DNA from: Chryseobacterium polytrichastri | GTDB taxonomy: Bacteria > Bacteroidota > Bacteroidia > Flavobacteriales > Weeksellaceae | Assembly: GCF_900142445.1 (NCBI RefSeq) | Contig: NZ_FRAV01000024.1 | Location: 1 to 64,000 of the forward strand | DNA: 64,000 bases | Direction of reading: 5' to 3' | Shown here: in pieces, positions 53,137-61,376 of the stretch | Layout of the letters: the number at the start of each line of letters is the position of its first letter | Numbering within the stretch: the stretch's first letter is position 1 | Notes under the pieces: generated by a model | The model's input: the letters and a program-made list of their open reading frames with translations, nothing else | Told to the model about the DNA's origin: nothing | Databases searched by the model: none | Made by a program: the position numbers and the translations under genes

Positions 53137-53706
53137 ATGTATCTTAAATTTATAACCCTGTTTGTATTATTTTTCCTATTCTGTAGTTGTAAAAAAGAAA
53201 ATATTTCTGAATCACCTTCGAAAGAAGCCATTCCACTAGAAATAAAATATGGTAAAGTCTTCTTTGATTATGACCAAATAGATTATTACTCCACTAATTT
53301 AGAGGAAGGTAAAATTGAAGAGTTAGATAAAAATCAGAATAAATCAAAAGTAGATAAATACAAATACACTGTTACGATTGATGAAACTCCTGAAACGATT
53401 ACAGACCTTGCTTTCTTAAAGTATATGGAAAAAATAGGTTTTGTAAAAAAGAAAATAGACTCATCTAAATTTCCTGAAATAAACAAAATATTTATTGAGA
53501 AAACAGCAAGTGATGGCTACGCTGCAGCTTGTGTACCTGTTTTCAGAGATATTTTGATATTTAAGAAGCTAGGAAAAGTCATTGGAATTGCAAAAATATG
53601 TTTTGGCTGCCATCAATACAGAATTATTGGAACTGATGCAGATACAGAAAACTTTGGGACAAATAATGATTATGAAAAACTTAAATATATTTTAAACTCA
53701 ATATAG
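53137..53706 (+). CDS. Lipoprotein of unknown function
   Basis: The protein of 189 residues starts at the ATG at 53137, giving a hydrophobic signal with Cys18 in CSCKKE. The upstream part of the open frame overlaps the antiporter gene and lacks signal features. The mature part is charged, lysine- and glutamate-rich, with VCFGCHQ-like cysteines (AKICFGCHQY near the end, plus AACVPV) that may pair. No known domain. It follows the antiporter by 16 bp. Confidence 0.65.
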   Translation: MYLKFITLFVLFFLFCSCKKENISESPSKEAIPLEIKYGKVFFDYDQIDYYSTNLEEGKIEELDKNQNKSKVDKYKYTVTIDETPETITDLAFLKYMEKIGFVKKKIDSSKFPEINKIFIEKTASDGYAAACVPVFRDILIFKKLGKVIGIAKICFGCHQYRIIGTDADTENFGTNNDYEKLKYILNSI

Positions 53707-53708
53707 CA

Positions 53709-54044
53709 ATGAAAAAGACCATATTAATCATAACTTCCATACTTCTTGTTATCGTAATTGCCTTTACAATGTATTGGAATTTACCGATTGAGATCACACG
53801 AAAATCTGATATACAGTTTGGAAATCAACTGATAAAAAATATTGAAACCTACCAAACCATCAACAAAAAATTTCCTGAAAATCAAGATTGGAAAACACTT
53901 GAAAAACTAGGTTTCCAAAAAGAAGGACTAGAAACAAAGCCTTATTATTCAACAAATCATCAAGACTCTTATGAATTAATATACAAGGATGAATTTGAAG
54001 GTCCATATTTACTGTGGAATTCCCAAGAAAAAAATGGACGATAG
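53709..54044 (+). CDS. Small membrane-anchored protein of unknown function
   Basis: The 111-residue protein has one N-terminal membrane helix or uncleaved signal (about 4-24) and a short periplasmic domain with EITRKSDIQFGNQLIKNIETYQ, an arrangement reminiscent of pilin-like stalk proteins but without a prepilin cleavage motif. It begins 2 bp after the preceding lipoprotein gene, so they are likely a pair. No family recognised. Confidence 0.6.
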   Translation: MKKTILIITSILLVIVIAFTMYWNLPIEITRKSDIQFGNQLIKNIETYQTINKKFPENQDWKTLEKLGFQKEGLETKPYYSTNHQDSYELIYKDEFEGPYLLWNSQEKNGR

Positions 54045-54065
54045 ATTATCCGAAAATTCATGAAT

Positions 54066-54093
54066 AAAAAAAGACTGCCGAAGCAGTCTTTTT
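54066..54093. terminator. Bidirectional terminator
   Basis: An 11-bp stem AAAAAGACTGC / GCAGTCTTTTT with tetraloop CGAA lies between convergent genes. Confidence 0.85.
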
Positions 54094-54111
54094 CATTTAT
54101 CATTAAGTGAG

Positions 54112-55221
54112 TTAAGCAATCACTCTCACCATTTCTTTCACCTTCACCAATTTCTCCATCAACTCTTCTTTTGAATCTGCCAATACATTGATGTGACCCA
54201 TTTTTCTTCCGGGTTTGGTTTCAGTTTTTCCGTAAAGGTGAACGTAGGTTTTGGGCATTTTCAGCACATCATCCATTCCTTCATAAATCACATTTCCTTC
54301 GAATCCTTCTGCACCAACTAAATTTAACATTCCACTGAAAGTTAGAAAATCTGTATCAGCCAGAGGTAAATTCTTCACCACACGATACATTTGTTCAAAC
54401 TGTGAATTGGCATTTCCTTCCTGACTTTGGTGTCCTGAGTTATGTAATCTTGGAGCTGTTTCGTTGACCCAAATTTTTCCTTCCTGATCTAAAAATAATT
54501 CGATCGCAAAAAGTCCCGGAGAATTGACTACCTCTAAAAATTTCTCGGTAATAGAATCTATTTGCTTCTGAATATCTTCACTTAAAAAAACCGGACAAAT
54601 GTTGAAATCTAATAAATTTAGTTTTGGATCAGCTACCATTTCTGTTACAGGAAAAGTCTTAGTTTCTCCGTTTTCATTTCTTGCAACAATTACAGAAAGT
54701 TCTTTATCAATATCAACCAAACTTTCAATCACAGAAGCTTCCTGCCAAAGATTTTGAAGATCAATTTCATTTTTAATGAGCTGAACTCCTTTTCCGTCGT
54801 ATCCACCCGTATTCATTTTTTGAACAAAAGGTAAGGGCATTGTAATTTCTTCATCTCTATTCCAAACCACCTGAAATTCAGGACTTGGAATATTATGTGT
54901 TTTATAAAACTCCTTTTGAAGGATTTTTTGTTGAATGGTTTTAATAATTTTAGAATTCGGAACTACTTTTACGCCCTGATTTTCAAGTTCAGCCAAAGCA
55001 TCAGCATTTACATGCTCAATTTCAATCGTTACAACATCTTTATCTTTACCAAAATTCAAAACTGTTTCATAGTCATTGAAATTCCCTTGCGTAAAGTATG
55101 AGATATTGTGACAAGGAGCATCAGAAGCAGGATCTAATGTATAAAACTGATCATCATATTTCAATGCGCTTTGTATCAACATTCTTCCAAGCTGTCCTCC
55201 TCCTAAAATTCCTATTTTCAT
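54112..55221 (-). CDS. purK: 5-(carboxyamino)imidazole ribonucleotide synthase
   Basis: The 369-residue ATP-grasp enzyme makes N5-CAIR from AIR, bicarbonate and ATP in purine synthesis. IGILGGGQLGRML is the N-terminal dinucleotide-like motif; the ATP-grasp part has FVQKMNTGGYDGKGVQLI and VDIDKELSVIVARN; the metal-binding ETAPRLHNSGHQSQEGN segment is intact. The length is normal. It partners PurE at 46647-47150. Monocistronic, with a shared terminator on the 3' side. Confidence 0.96.
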   Translation of the reverse strand: MKIGILGGGQLGRMLIQSALKYDDQFYTLDPASDAPCHNISYFTQGNFNDYETVLNFGKDKDVVTIEIEHVNADALAELENQGVKVVPNSKIIKTIQQKILQKEFYKTHNIPSPEFQVVWNRDEEITMPLPFVQKMNTGGYDGKGVQLIKNEIDLQNLWQEASVIESLVDIDKELSVIVARNENGETKTFPVTEMVADPKLNLLDFNICPVFLSEDIQKQIDSITEKFLEVVNSPGLFAIELFLDQEGKIWVNETAPRLHNSGHQSQEGNANSQFEQMYRVVKNLPLADTDFLTFSGMLNLVGAEGFEGNVIYEGMDDVLKMPKTYVHLYGKTETKPGRKMGHINVLADSKEELMEKLVKVKEMVRVIA

Positions 55222-55264
55222 TCTTTCTTTTTATTTTTCTATTAGATTTATTGTAAAGCTATTA

Positions 55265-55813
55265 TTAAACTTTATCGATTTTCAGGTATCCTAATCCTAT
55301 TTCATTTTCCTGATTTTCAGCATTAGATTTAGTTAAAACAATCGAGTATTTTTCTTTCATTTTTTCAGGAAGAATATCATTTACATTAAAAATGTCATCA
55401 ATGTCTACTCCATGTTTATCATCTACATGACTTACTGCGCCCTCAAAACCCATTGTTTTATAAAACTCTGTATCTTTTGCTCTTTTGATGATCTCTCCCA
55501 TTGATTTCCCAACCATAAGGTGTTGTTCGTGAAACTCTTCAAAGTGTCCTCTCTTATATCCTCCTAAATTCAGGAAATACAATTGATCTTCAGAAGTTGC
55601 CTCTGTTTTTTCAACAATATTCACTTCATATCCGTCTGCAAACTGTACTTTTTGATGACAATCTAGGTGAATTTTACCGTCTGCTTCTTTCCAAAAATCT
55701 TTCATATCCGGCACAAGATCTTTCAGGCTTTCAGCAATCCCGAAAAACACATCATGCTGTTCAATATTTCTGCCTTTAGGCGTTGCTCCCAGAATAACAT
55801 AAAATAAATTCAT
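55265..55813 (-). CDS. DUF1543 domain protein
   Basis: The protein of 182 residues starts at the ATG at 55813 (MNLFYVILGATPKGRNIEQHD); a TTG upstream at 55834 is less likely. It matches the DUF1543 pattern: the YVILGATPKGR...QHDVFFG opening and two related halves, the second starting near LYFLNLGGYKRGHFEEFHE. Function is unknown; no catalytic residues are known. It lies 43 bp upstream of purK on the same strand and may be cotranscribed. Confidence 0.8.
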   Translation of the reverse strand: MNLFYVILGATPKGRNIEQHDVFFGIAESLKDLVPDMKDFWKEADGKIHLDCHQKVQFADGYEVNIVEKTEATSEDQLYFLNLGGYKRGHFEEFHEQHLMVGKSMGEIIKRAKDTEFYKTMGFEGAVSHVDDKHGVDIDDIFNVNDILPEKMKEKYSIVLTKSNAENQENEIGLGYLKIDKV

Positions 55814-55864
55814 TTTTCTTTCTTGTTTTTGCAAAATTACATTAAAATAATCTTTTTTAAAAGT

Positions 55865-55895
55865 TTGTCAGACAACGCCAATAGTTTTATATTTG
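55865..55895 (+). promoter_or_regulatory. Consensus promoter of the TauE/SafE gene
   Basis: TTG (55865-55867), a 20-bp spacer and TATATTTG (55888-55895) match the Bacteroidota consensus completely. The box ends only 4 nt before the ATG at 55900, so the transcript is probably leaderless. Confidence 0.7.
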
Positions 55896-55899
55896 TACC

Positions 55900-56730
55900 A
55901 TGTCAGAAATCATCATTCTCTTTCTTGGAGCCATCTCAGCAGGCCTTTTGGGTTCGCTTACAGGGCTAGGAGGAGGAGTCATCATCATCCCTTTATTAAC
56001 GCTGGGTTTCGGCGTTCCTATGCATTATGCAATTGGCGCTTCATTAATTTCTGTGATCGGTACCTCTTCCGGTGCAGCGGTTGCTTTCGTTAAAGAAGGC
56101 TTTACCAATATGAGGATCGGAATGTTTTTAGAGATCGGAACCACCGCCGGAGCTATCATTGGAGCTTTGGTTTCCGGGATGCTGAATCCTAATACACTGG
56201 GAATTATATTTGCAAGTATTCTTCTTTTAACAGTTGTTTTAAATCTTAAAGGAAAACCTGATCATCAGGAACCTCTGATAAAAGGCAGCTTGGAAGAAAA
56301 ACTAAAATTATACGGAACATTTCCTGATAAAGGCGTGTTAAAAAGCTATTCTGCAAGAAATACAATTCCAGGATTTTTCATGATGATGTTTGCAGGAGCA
56401 ATGTCCGGATTGTTAGGAATTGGTTCTGGTGCCTTGAAAGTTTTGGCAATGGATAACATGATGAGACTGCCATTTAAAGTTTCTACCACAACCAGTAATT
56501 TTATGATCGGGGTAACGGCAGTTGCGAGTGCCATGATCTATTTCCAGAGAGGTGAAATTATTCCTGTAATTGCAGCTCCTGTTTTGGTAGGTGTAGTTGT
56601 TGGAAGTTTCATTGGTTCAAAAACGTTAATGGTTTCTAAGACAAAAAAACTGAAAGCATTCTTCGCTATTGTGATCACAATTTTGTCTATTTACATGATG
56701 TATAACGGTATCAAACAAAGCTTCAGATAA
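55900..56730 (+). CDS. Sulfite exporter TauE/SafE family permease
   Basis: The 276-residue membrane protein has about eight helices. The glycine-rich GLLGSLTGLGGGVIIIPLLTLGFG in the first half and SGLLGIGSGALKVLAMD in the second are the paired TauE/SafE motifs. It is probably an exporter of sulfite or another sulfonate-type anion; the substrate is not proved. It ends with a 1-bp overlap (TAATG) with the DUF1634 gene, a pairing known from other genomes. Confidence 0.9.
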   Translation: MSEIIILFLGAISAGLLGSLTGLGGGVIIIPLLTLGFGVPMHYAIGASLISVIGTSSGAAVAFVKEGFTNMRIGMFLEIGTTAGAIIGALVSGMLNPNTLGIIFASILLLTVVLNLKGKPDHQEPLIKGSLEEKLKLYGTFPDKGVLKSYSARNTIPGFFMMMFAGAMSGLLGIGSGALKVLAMDNMMRLPFKVSTTTSNFMIGVTAVASAMIYFQRGEIIPVIAAPVLVGVVVGSFIGSKTLMVSKTKKLKAFFAIVITILSIYMMYNGIKQSFR

Positions 56731-57113
56731 TGAAAAAGAATTTCACAGATGTAGATCTAAACCGTTCCGTTGGAAATCTTTTGAGACTGGGTGTTCTTTT
56801 ATCGGTAGCAACCTCTATCATTGGTTTTGTTAAACTTTTCTTCGAAGGTTTTGAAATGCCTAAAAAATATACCAGCCTGGATGTAGGATCTTCATCCGAA
56901 AAGGTTTGGAGCCACTTTTGGCATTCATTGGGTGCAGGGGAAGGAATGGCCATTATTCAATTGGGAATTCTTATCCTGATCATTACTCCTTTAATGAGAA
57001 TTGTGTTTGCATTGGTAGGCTATCTTAAAGAAAAAGACTACGTTTATGTAGTCATTTCTTCGATTGTTTTAGCAATTATGGCCATCAGCTTCTTTACGGG
57101 ATACGCTCACTAA
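56730..57113 (+). CDS. DUF1634 family membrane protein
   Basis: The 127-residue protein has three helices (about 17-37, 72-95 and 103-123) and the family pattern LLRLGVLLSVATSIIG and GEGMAIIQLGILILIITPLMR. It is translationally coupled to the TauE/SafE gene (shared base at 56730) and is commonly the partner of such permeases, perhaps an accessory subunit. Function is otherwise unknown. Confidence 0.85.
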   Translation: MKKNFTDVDLNRSVGNLLRLGVLLSVATSIIGFVKLFFEGFEMPKKYTSLDVGSSSEKVWSHFWHSLGAGEGMAIIQLGILILIITPLMRIVFALVGYLKEKDYVYVVISSIVLAIMAISFFTGYAH

Positions 57114-57123
57114 TTAACTATTT

Positions 57124-57170
57124 AGATTTCAGATATTAAACATCAAATTTCAGTCTAACATCTGAAATCT
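57124..57170. terminator. Inverted repeat between convergent genes, possible terminator
   Basis: AGATTTCAGAT (57124-57134) and ATCTGAAATCT (57160-57170) are perfect 11-bp arms with a 25-nt loop, placed between the DUF1634 and VOC genes. The loop is long for an intrinsic terminator; it could be a repeat. Confidence 0.4.
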
Positions 57171-57181
57171 AGCATTCTATT

Positions 57182-57559
57182 TTACATCTCATAAAACTCC
57201 AAAGGAAGCTGATCCGGATCTTGGGTAAAGAAAAATTCTTTTCCGGTGAATTCATCGATTCTTATTTCTTCACAGCTCAATCCTTTATCCATAAGCTCTT
57301 GTCGTTTTTCACTCACACTTTCAACAGAAAAAGCCAAATGTCTTAATCCGCATGATTCAGGACGAGAGTGTCTTTCCGGCGGATTGGGAAATGAAAATAA
57401 TTCGATAACATAATGATCACCAATAGCCAAATCTAGTTTATACGATTGTCTTTCTTCACGGTATACCTCTCGAATAATATTCAATCCCATAACTTCTATA
57501 TAGAACTTTTTGGAAATTTCGTAGTCTGAGCAAATAATTGCAATATGATGTATTTTCAT
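57182..57559 (-). CDS. VOC family (glyoxalase I-like) protein
   Basis: The 125-residue protein has the two beta-alpha-beta-beta-beta modules of the vicinal oxygen chelate fold. Possible metal ligands are His5 (MKIHHIAI), Glu53 (YVIELFSF), His73 (GLRHLAF) and Glu121 (LPLEFYEM). It resembles GloA2-type proteins rather than classical glyoxalase I. It abuts the stop of the preceding membrane protein gene, forming a three-gene unit. Confidence 0.87.
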   Translation of the reverse strand: MKIHHIAIICSDYEISKKFYIEVMGLNIIREVYREERQSYKLDLAIGDHYVIELFSFPNPPERHSRPESCGLRHLAFSVESVSEKRQELMDKGLSCEEIRIDEFTGKEFFFTQDPDQLPLEFYEM

Positions 57560-58495
57560 TTAATAACTTTTGAATTGTTCTTCTAATAATTTTTCGTAAA
57601 TCTTTCTAAGTTTTCGTTCCACTTTATCTTCTCTTAAATATCTTTCTATATTCATCGATTTTAAAGTAATCGATGTACCTCTTCCATCAATTGATTTTGA
57701 TACCTGAAGCTGAATATTTTCTATGGTTTGATCTCCAATTTTAATTTTATCAATCTTGTATTCATTACTTTGATCTATACTTTTCAAAATATCTTGCTTT
57801 AAACTATCATTAGAGATCTGAAAAATATCTTTTTTACTATCAATATTTTTATAATCAATCCTTCCCAATCCTAAATATTTACTTTTATTTATGCCTACAA
57901 TTCTCACAGAGTCTTTATGAATATTGATGTCTCTCTTTTTCAATTCTACCAATACCTGCTCTTTAGATTTAGAAAGGGTAAAAGTACTATTTCCAAATAT
58001 TAAATTTCCGGTGTAAGGAACATAATCATAATGTCTATACCCTGGTGATGTTGACATTAGAATAAATAAAGTGGGTGCTAAAACAGCAAAAGCATTTACT
58101 TTTTTAAGGCTAAAAGTATTAATAATATCTGCATTTAGAATCAAATAATAAGGAATGGGTAGTAACAATACAACCAATATGTCTGAATAATCAACCACTC
58201 TATGAATTGAAATAGGAGAAATCAGATTATAAAACTGAATACAACTTTCCGAAAAAGGTGATTTCCAAAAGGCAAAAAGAAGCCCCGCCAGAAATACTGA
58301 ATTCTGTTTTAATTTTGGAAACAAATAAGTTAAAAGCATTGGAAGTAATATAATTCCTACAATATCAGATAATTTCCCTGTTAACCAACTCGTATATTCA
58401 AATTTGAAAAAATGATCATTTAAAAATAAGATAGCCAGACAACCTAAAAAAACATAGTTCAGAATCAAATTCTTATTTCTCATATTACTTTCCAT
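57560..58495 (-). CDS. Uncharacterised multi-helix membrane protein
   Basis: The protein of 311 residues (start ATG at 58495; ATG at 58483 is an alternative) has about five N-terminal helices (in the first 160 residues) around the conserved-looking FKFEYTSWLTGKLSDIVGIILLPMLLTYLFP, and a soluble, lysine-rich C-terminal part with a repeated K-x-I-x-I pattern. The segment TGKLSDIVG is distinctive. I do not recognise a family. It overlaps the NTF2-like gene by 11 bp and abuts the VOC gene. Confidence 0.7.
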   Translation of the reverse strand: MESNMRNKNLILNYVFLGCLAILFLNDHFFKFEYTSWLTGKLSDIVGIILLPMLLTYLFPKLKQNSVFLAGLLFAFWKSPFSESCIQFYNLISPISIHRVVDYSDILVVLLLPIPYYLILNADIINTFSLKKVNAFAVLAPTLFILMSTSPGYRHYDYVPYTGNLIFGNSTFTLSKSKEQVLVELKKRDINIHKDSVRIVGINKSKYLGLGRIDYKNIDSKKDIFQISNDSLKQDILKSIDQSNEYKIDKIKIGDQTIENIQLQVSKSIDGRGTSITLKSMNIERYLREDKVERKLRKIYEKLLEEQFKSY

Positions 58496-58931
58496 TTTCA
58501 CAGTTTTCTTTCCTTCTTGTATCAATTATATATTGAATTTTCCAGCTATTATTCTGTTTTACCAATTGAAAACTATTCGCGCCACAATGTAGTAATTTCC
58601 CTTTATAATAGAACTGATACGGCGTAAAAACACTCGCTAAATCCCCATCAATATGAATGGCTTCAATGGTTATCCTTTCATCTAAATCATCTTTCGCAGC
58701 CTTACCAATGGAAGAAATAAATTCCGGAATAGCATCTGTTTTTACGGTTCCGTCCTTTGTAACCGTTTGAAGAATTGCCGTTTCTGAAAATACAGATTTC
58801 AACAACTCAGCATCTGCGTTTTTCATCGCAAGAAATAAATTTTGGATAGGCTTTTGAACATCCTGATTGGCAGCCTTCTGCCCAAAACAAAATGCAGAGA
58901 GCAATACACTAAGAACTACGATTTTATTCAT
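58485..58931 (-). CDS. NTF2-like (SnoaL-type) exported protein
   Basis: The 148-residue protein has a signal peptide ending near CFGQ, then an NTF2-like cone fold: QDVQKPIQNLFLAMKNADAELLKSVFSETAIL, central strands, and LASVFTPYQFYYKGKLLHCGANSFQLVKQNNSWKIQYIIDTRR at the end. The same architecture is found in many exported flavobacterial lumazine-like nuclear-transport-factor proteins of unknown ligand. First gene of the NTF2 / membrane protein / VOC unit. Confidence 0.85.
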   Translation of the reverse strand: MNKIVVLSVLLSAFCFGQKAANQDVQKPIQNLFLAMKNADAELLKSVFSETAILQTVTKDGTVKTDAIPEFISSIGKAAKDDLDERITIEAIHIDGDLASVFTPYQFYYKGKLLHCGANSFQLVKQNNSWKIQYIIDTRRKENCENGK

Positions 58932-59037
58932 CTTATTTTCAATTCAATCTGATCGAATAAAAATAGGGAAATAAAATATAAACCTTACATCAATTTAAAA
59001 AGTAAAATCATACTTTTAACCCTTTATTATAAGAAAT

Positions 59038-60123
59038 ATGTGGACTGCTTATCTCATCTTAGTTGTATTGTTGCTCGTTTTAACGCTATTGCCAAAAATT
59101 CAAAATTCACATTGGATATTTAGGGTTCCTGAATTTGGTAAAATCCAGATCACTTATTTCATTATCATTACCTTCATTCTAGGTTTTCTGGTAGATTCTT
59201 CGTCAGACTATTTTTGGTATTGCCAAGGTTTATTGATTCTATTATTTATTCATCACGGTGTTATTCTTATCAAGTATACTCCGCTTTATCCGATAAAGAA
59301 ACATTCAAGACAGCAGAAATCTTCTCAAAAATTACATTTCATTTCAGCGAATGTTTATCAGTTCAATACAGAATACGGCAGGTTTATCAGATTAATCGAA
59401 AAATATAATCCTCAAGTTTTTCTAACGATGGAAAGCAATGGAGATTGGGAAAAGGCCATGCAACCTTTGGAAAAAGATTACCCATATCACCATAAAGTAA
59501 CGTTGGAAAATACGTATGGAATGCACTTTTATTCCAAACTAAAAATACAGGAAGCAAAAACACATTATTTTGTTGCTGATGATATTCCGAGTATTGAAAT
59601 TCACTTAATCACCGAAGATGGGTTTTCATTTGTCTTTTTTGGTGTTCATCCACCGCCACCAAGTCCTACCGAAGAGGAAACTTCAAAAGAAAGGGACGGC
59701 GATTTGCTAAGTACCGCAAAACGGGTGACTGAGATTCATAAACCCTTAATTGTTGTTGGAGATTTCAATAACGTGGCCTGGTCAAAATCATCTATACTAT
59801 TCAGAAAAACAAGTCATTTGATTGATCCAAGAATTGGTCGCGCCTTTGTTTCTACCTTTCATGCAAAATACCATCTGTTGAGATTTCCAATTGATTTAAT
59901 GTTTCATAGTGAAGATATTTTCATTGAAAAGCTTAGTACATTAGAAAATTTCGGTTCAGATCATCTTCCGGTCTATTGTGAGTTCTTTATAGACCATTAT
60001 AATGACCAGCAGGAAGAAAGAATAGAAAAAGCGACTCCTGAAGAGAAAATCCAAGCTGAGCAAATGATTCAGGAAGGAAAAAAGGAAGATGGAGAGCGGG
60101 ATGCGGTTGTGAGTGAGGATTGA
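59038..60123 (+). CDS. Membrane-anchored endonuclease/exonuclease/phosphatase family protein
   Basis: The 361-residue protein has three N-terminal helices (about 4-20, 36-55 and 60-80) and an EEP catalytic domain (about 95-320) outside the membrane. Metal and catalytic motifs are visible: FISANVYQFN, VFLTMESNGDWE (Glu), FFGVHPPPPS, VVGDFNNVAWS and the C-terminal FGSDHLPVYCEF (Asp-His pair). The last 40 residues are a glutamate/lysine-rich tail. Substrate may be a phospholipid, sugar phosphate or nucleic acid; not determined. Confidence 0.9.
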   Translation: MWTAYLILVVLLLVLTLLPKIQNSHWIFRVPEFGKIQITYFIIITFILGFLVDSSSDYFWYCQGLLILLFIHHGVILIKYTPLYPIKKHSRQQKSSQKLHFISANVYQFNTEYGRFIRLIEKYNPQVFLTMESNGDWEKAMQPLEKDYPYHHKVTLENTYGMHFYSKLKIQEAKTHYFVADDIPSIEIHLITEDGFSFVFFGVHPPPPSPTEEETSKERDGDLLSTAKRVTEIHKPLIVVGDFNNVAWSKSSILFRKTSHLIDPRIGRAFVSTFHAKYHLLRFPIDLMFHSEDIFIEKLSTLENFGSDHLPVYCEFFIDHYNDQQEERIEKATPEEKIQAEQMIQEGKKEDGERDAVVSED

Positions 60124-60137
60124 TGGATTCAACTATA

Positions 60138-60200
60138 TTTTGACTAAAGTCAATTCCGTTACTATAAAACGAAAACGGGCTAAAGCCCGTTTCTATTGAT
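60138..60200. repeat. Double-hairpin dispersed repeat, copy 3
   Basis: TTTGACTAAAGTCAA (60139-60153) and CGGGCTAAAGCCCG (60176-60189) with TTTCTATTGAT tail repeat the arrangement at 91-143 and 15656-15722. Located between convergent genes, where it may also work as a terminator. Confidence 0.75.
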
Positions 60201-60222
60201 ACAAAATATGTTTTTACTTTGA

Positions 60223-61278
60223 TTAAAACTTCATGACATCCTTCACTACTCCATTGTTTTGAGTGTGTTGTAATAATTCAGTTTCAATAAAAGATTTAAT
60301 TTGTTCTTCAGATCCGGCATTTGGAAATAAAAGATGAACATTTGCTCCGGCATCCAATGTAAAGAATAAAGGCAGCCCTGTTTCTCTTCTAAAATCCCAA
60401 ACTTTATTGATGACTTCTAATGTTCCTGTCTTCATTAAAATAAAAGCAGGATCGCTCATCATCATCATGGCGTGAAGCGTCAGCGCTTCATGTTCCACTA
60501 ATTTTATAAAACTTTGTAAATCTCCATTTTCCAGAATTTCTTTCATTGGTCCGAAGTTCTCTCTAGCTTCCAAGAACCTTCTTTCTGCATACGGATTGGT
60601 ATTCATTAAACCATGTCCAACCGTTGAAGAAACCGTTTTCTGACCTTCGTGAATCAATAAAACCCAATCATTAAAATCCTTGAAAATTTCATGAATTTCA
60701 TCATCCGGATATTTTACAGCATATAAATCAGAACTTCCCTTTACCTGAGATTGTCCCCAAACAACCAATCCATCATATAAGCTTCTGCACGCACTTCCAC
60801 TTCCTAATCTAGCTAGGAAAGATGCTTTTTTTAATGATTCTTCATCCGATATTTTATCAGAAAAAACGTCATCTATTTTCATCAGACATTTAGCAATTGC
60901 TCCAAATCCTGAAGCAGAACTTGCTATTCCTGAACTGTGAGGGAATGTATTTTCTGTTCTGATGACATACTTACCTTCTAAGATCCAAGGTAAATATTGC
61001 TCGATATTTTTAAAATACTTTTCTATCTTTTCAGCAAATTTCACTTCTTCATTTCCTGCTAAAAATGTTTGTACAGAAAATGGTTCTCCAGCTAAAAACT
61101 CAAGAGTTGTATTGGTTTTACAATGATTTAAAGTATAACTGATGCTCGGATTTGCAGGAATCTGATTGTCATATTTTCCCCAATATTTAATTAAGGCAAT
61201 ATTAGACGGACAGCTTTCTGAAACCGTTTGTGAGCTTATCGTAAATTCTTGTTTTCCTAAAAATTCTTGTGTTGTCAT
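60223..61278 (-). CDS. mvaD: Diphosphomevalonate decarboxylase
   Basis: The 351-residue GHMP-family enzyme makes isopentenyl diphosphate in the mevalonate pathway, the route used by flavobacteria. CPSNIALIKYWGKYD (23-37) and PHSSGIASSASGFGAIAKCL (about 115-134; the ATP loop) are typical, and the later FTLDAGANVHLLFP carries the catalytic Asp segment. The protein is normal length. Other mevalonate genes are not in this window. It starts 98 bp from the acyl-CoA synthetase stop, on the same strand. Confidence 0.95.
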   Translation of the reverse strand: MTTQEFLGKQEFTISSQTVSESCPSNIALIKYWGKYDNQIPANPSISYTLNHCKTNTTLEFLAGEPFSVQTFLAGNEEVKFAEKIEKYFKNIEQYLPWILEGKYVIRTENTFPHSSGIASSASGFGAIAKCLMKIDDVFSDKISDEESLKKASFLARLGSGSACRSLYDGLVVWGQSQVKGSSDLYAVKYPDDEIHEIFKDFNDWVLLIHEGQKTVSSTVGHGLMNTNPYAERRFLEARENFGPMKEILENGDLQSFIKLVEHEALTLHAMMMMSDPAFILMKTGTLEVINKVWDFRRETGLPLFFTLDAGANVHLLFPNAGSEEQIKSFIETELLQHTQNNGVVKDVMKF

Positions 61279-61376
61279 AATTTAATTTAAAATGATAAAA
61301 CTTGTTTTTTTAACCACAAATAGCACAAATGTTTTTCACAAATTTCACTACATCCTGTGACCTTTCATCGTTTTAC

